Assembly (NCBI GenBank): GCA_964627995.1
Contig: CAZVLN010000083.1
Span: forward strand, 1 to 5,599
Direction of reading: 5' to 3'
From: JAWLFI01 sp964627995
GTDB lineage: Bacteria; Bacteroidota; Bacteroidia; Chitinophagales; Saprospiraceae
DNA length: 5,599 bases
The notes beneath the pieces were generated by a model. It had not been told where the DNA came from. It did not search any database and worked only from the letters and a program-made list of their open reading frames with translations. The translations under genes and the position numbers were made by a program. Positions 4,159 through 5,599 of this stretch are shown here, piece by piece. Each line of letters starts with the position of its first letter. Positions within the stretch are counted from its first letter, which is position 1.

Positions 4159-5599
4159 ATGAAAAGCCGAATCACCATTTTTTTATTCTTGATATCAAGT
4201 ATTCATATTTTATCAGCCCAGACCATAAGAGTCCAGCCCTACTTACAAGACGCTTCTCCAAATTCCATTTTCATTTTATGGGAAACAGACTCATTATCAG
4301 AAAGTGTCGTCGAATGGGGAATTACGGATACGCTTGGAAATTCCACAAGCGGGACGGCGAAAAATTCAGTGGGTAATGCGTGGATACATGAAGTGAAATT
4401 GGAGAATCTTGAGCGATTTACTAAATATTTCTATCGAGTTAAAACAGGGAATGCCCTATCTGATATTTATACATTCAAAACACCTCCATTTGCAAGCGAC
4501 AAAGAATCGTTTAGAATCATCGCAATGAGTGATATGCAAAGGGACGGGGCTTTTCCCAATAAGTTTCAAGAAATGGTCCATGACGGAGTTATTGATTATC
4601 TTGAAACGGAACTTGGTGGAGAATTGATTGACAATTTGGCTCTTATCATGATTCCAGGAGACCTGGTGGTGACGGGAACGAATTACGAACAATGGGAGAA
4701 TCATTTTTTTGATCCCTCTCACGGCTTATTTAATCACATCCCCGTGTATCCTGTCCTTGGAAATCACGAGCAAAACTCAAGCTATTATTTTCAATACTTT
4801 AAGATGCCCCCCAATGGCACTACAGGGTTTGAAGAACATTGGTGGTATAAAGATTATGGAAATGTTAGAATAATAGGGTTGGACTCAAATAGCCCTTTCG
4901 ATAATCAGGAACAATTAGATTGGTTAGATACCGTTCTTGATATGACTTGCCTTTCAGACTCCGTCGACTTCATTTTTGCTCAATTGCATCACCCCCACAA
5001 ATCTGAACTTTGGACTCCCGGAGAGTCTGATTACACCGGAGAAGTAATAGGAAAGCTGGAACAGTTCAGCACTGATTGTGGCAAACCCAGTATTCACTTC
5101 TTTGGTCATACCCATGGATATTCTCGAGGAAACTCAAGAGACCACAAACACCTTTGGATAAATGCCGCAACGGCTGGAGGAGCCATTGATAATTGGGGGG
5201 AGTTTCCCAACTTTGATTATGATGAGTTTTCCGTTTCTCAGGACGAATATGGATTTGTTTCGGTAGAAATAACAGGTGATGCCGACCCCAAAGTGGTCGT
5301 CAAAAGAATCAGCAGAGGGGACCAGGATGGTAGTTTACCAAACGAAATAACAGATAGCATCACGATTCGGTTAAACCCTTCGATTGTTTATACCCCTGTT
5401 CCTGTCTTCCCTATCGGCGAAGAAATTGCACCAGAGTGTGTTATGTTAGAGGCAAACGTGTTTTCTGCTCCAAATGCATCGGCTCTACACGGACAAAGTC
5501 ATTGGCAGGTGTCTACCGATCCCAACGATTTTACATCCCCGGTGGCAGAAAGTTGGAAAAACTTTGAAAACTGGTATGACGAGGAAGATACTCAAGCTG
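4159..5599 (+). CDS. secreted purple-acid-phosphatase-like metallophosphoesterase (3' end outside the window)
   Basis: The frame opens at ATG 4159 and is uninterrupted for 480 codons to the window edge. Residues 1-20 are a signal peptide (MKSRITIFLFLISSIHILSA|Q). A PAP-type fibronectin III-like domain follows (about 22-110), with VQPYLQDASPNSIFILWET and a closing YTFKTPP. The calcineurin-like metallophosphatase domain (about 116-345) carries the expected metal motifs in order: SDMQ (D125), PGDLV (D168), LGNHE (N202, H203), QLHHPH (H277/H278) and FFGHTHGYSR (H317, H319). It should hydrolyse phosphate esters outside the cytoplasm with a dinuclear metal centre. The GDxxY tyrosine that gives true purple acid phosphatases their colour is absent (GDLVV), so the metal pair may differ. 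After about 405, an extension with HGQSHWQVSTD and ESWKNFENWYDEED resembles accessory modules of secreted Bacteroidota proteins. A C-terminal sorting domain may lie beyond the window. There is no Shine-Dalgarno sequence. Confidence 0.92.
   Translation, partial: MKSRITIFLFLISSIHILSAQTIRVQPYLQDASPNSIFILWETDSLSESVVEWGITDTLGNSTSGTAKNSVGNAWIHEVKLENLERFTKYFYRVKTGNALSDIYTFKTPPFASDKESFRIIAMSDMQRDGAFPNKFQEMVHDGVIDYLETELGGELIDNLALIMIPGDLVVTGTNYEQWENHFFDPSHGLFNHIPVYPVLGNHEQNSSYYFQYFKMPPNGTTGFEEHWWYKDYGNVRIIGLDSNSPFDNQEQLDWLDTVLDMTCLSDSVDFIFAQLHHPHKSELWTPGESDYTGEVIGKLEQFSTDCGKPSIHFFGHTHGYSRGNSRDHKHLWINAATAGGAIDNWGEFPNFDYDEFSVSQDEYGFVSVEITGDADPKVVVKRISRGDQDGSLPNEITDSITIRLNPSIVYTPVPVFPIGEEIAPECVMLEANVFSAPNASALHGQSHWQVSTDPNDFTSPVAESWKNFENWYDEEDTQA

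Noticed and set aside
4456..4722. 88-codon minus-strand frame inside the phosphoesterase gene
   Set aside because: It is antisense to the metal-binding motifs of an evident enzyme and is therefore a shadow.

Overview
The window looks like chromosomal DNA of a Bacteroidota member, probably an environmental Cytophagales- or Flavobacteriia-type organism; the exact taxon cannot be read from it. Four signs support this. Exported proteins have leaders ending in A|Q (WAQ, NAQ, SAQ). Starts lack a Shine-Dalgarno sequence and sit in A-rich leaders. A DUF3667-type zinc-ribbon membrane protein is present, a family found mostly in Bacteroidota. A purple-acid-phosphatase-like secreted metallophosphoesterase carries a C-terminal extension of the type seen in that phylum. 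Every supportable gene lies on the + strand. || Layout. (1) 3-131: the last 42 codons of a gene that begins outside the window. (2) 222-1124 and 1121-2128: an exported putative outer-membrane beta-barrel protein, then an S41-family lipoprotein peptidase. They overlap by ATGA, so they look translationally coupled. (3) 2316-3050: a DUF3667-like zinc-ribbon membrane protein. (4) 3051-3388: an AT-rich gap with a terminator-like hairpin and a possible promoter spanning a perfect AT palindrome. (5) 3378/3389-3703: a small secreted Cys- and Gly/Ser/Thr-rich protein. Its natural signal peptide is out of frame by one base at a run of eight T's. A strong hairpin follows it at 3740-3767. (6) 3768-4158: about 390 bases with no convincing gene but several inverted repeats. 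(7) 4159 to the window end: the first 480 codons of a secreted metallophosphoesterase, whose C-terminus is cut off. || The barrel and S41 peptidase probably work together at the outer membrane or in the periplasm. The other genes look like separate transcription units for cell-surface or secreted functions. No RNA gene, insertion sequence, CRISPR array or phage gene could be identified. The two items most worth pursuing are the T-run frameshift in the small secreted gene, which could be slippage or phase variation, and the structured gene-free stretch before the phosphoesterase.
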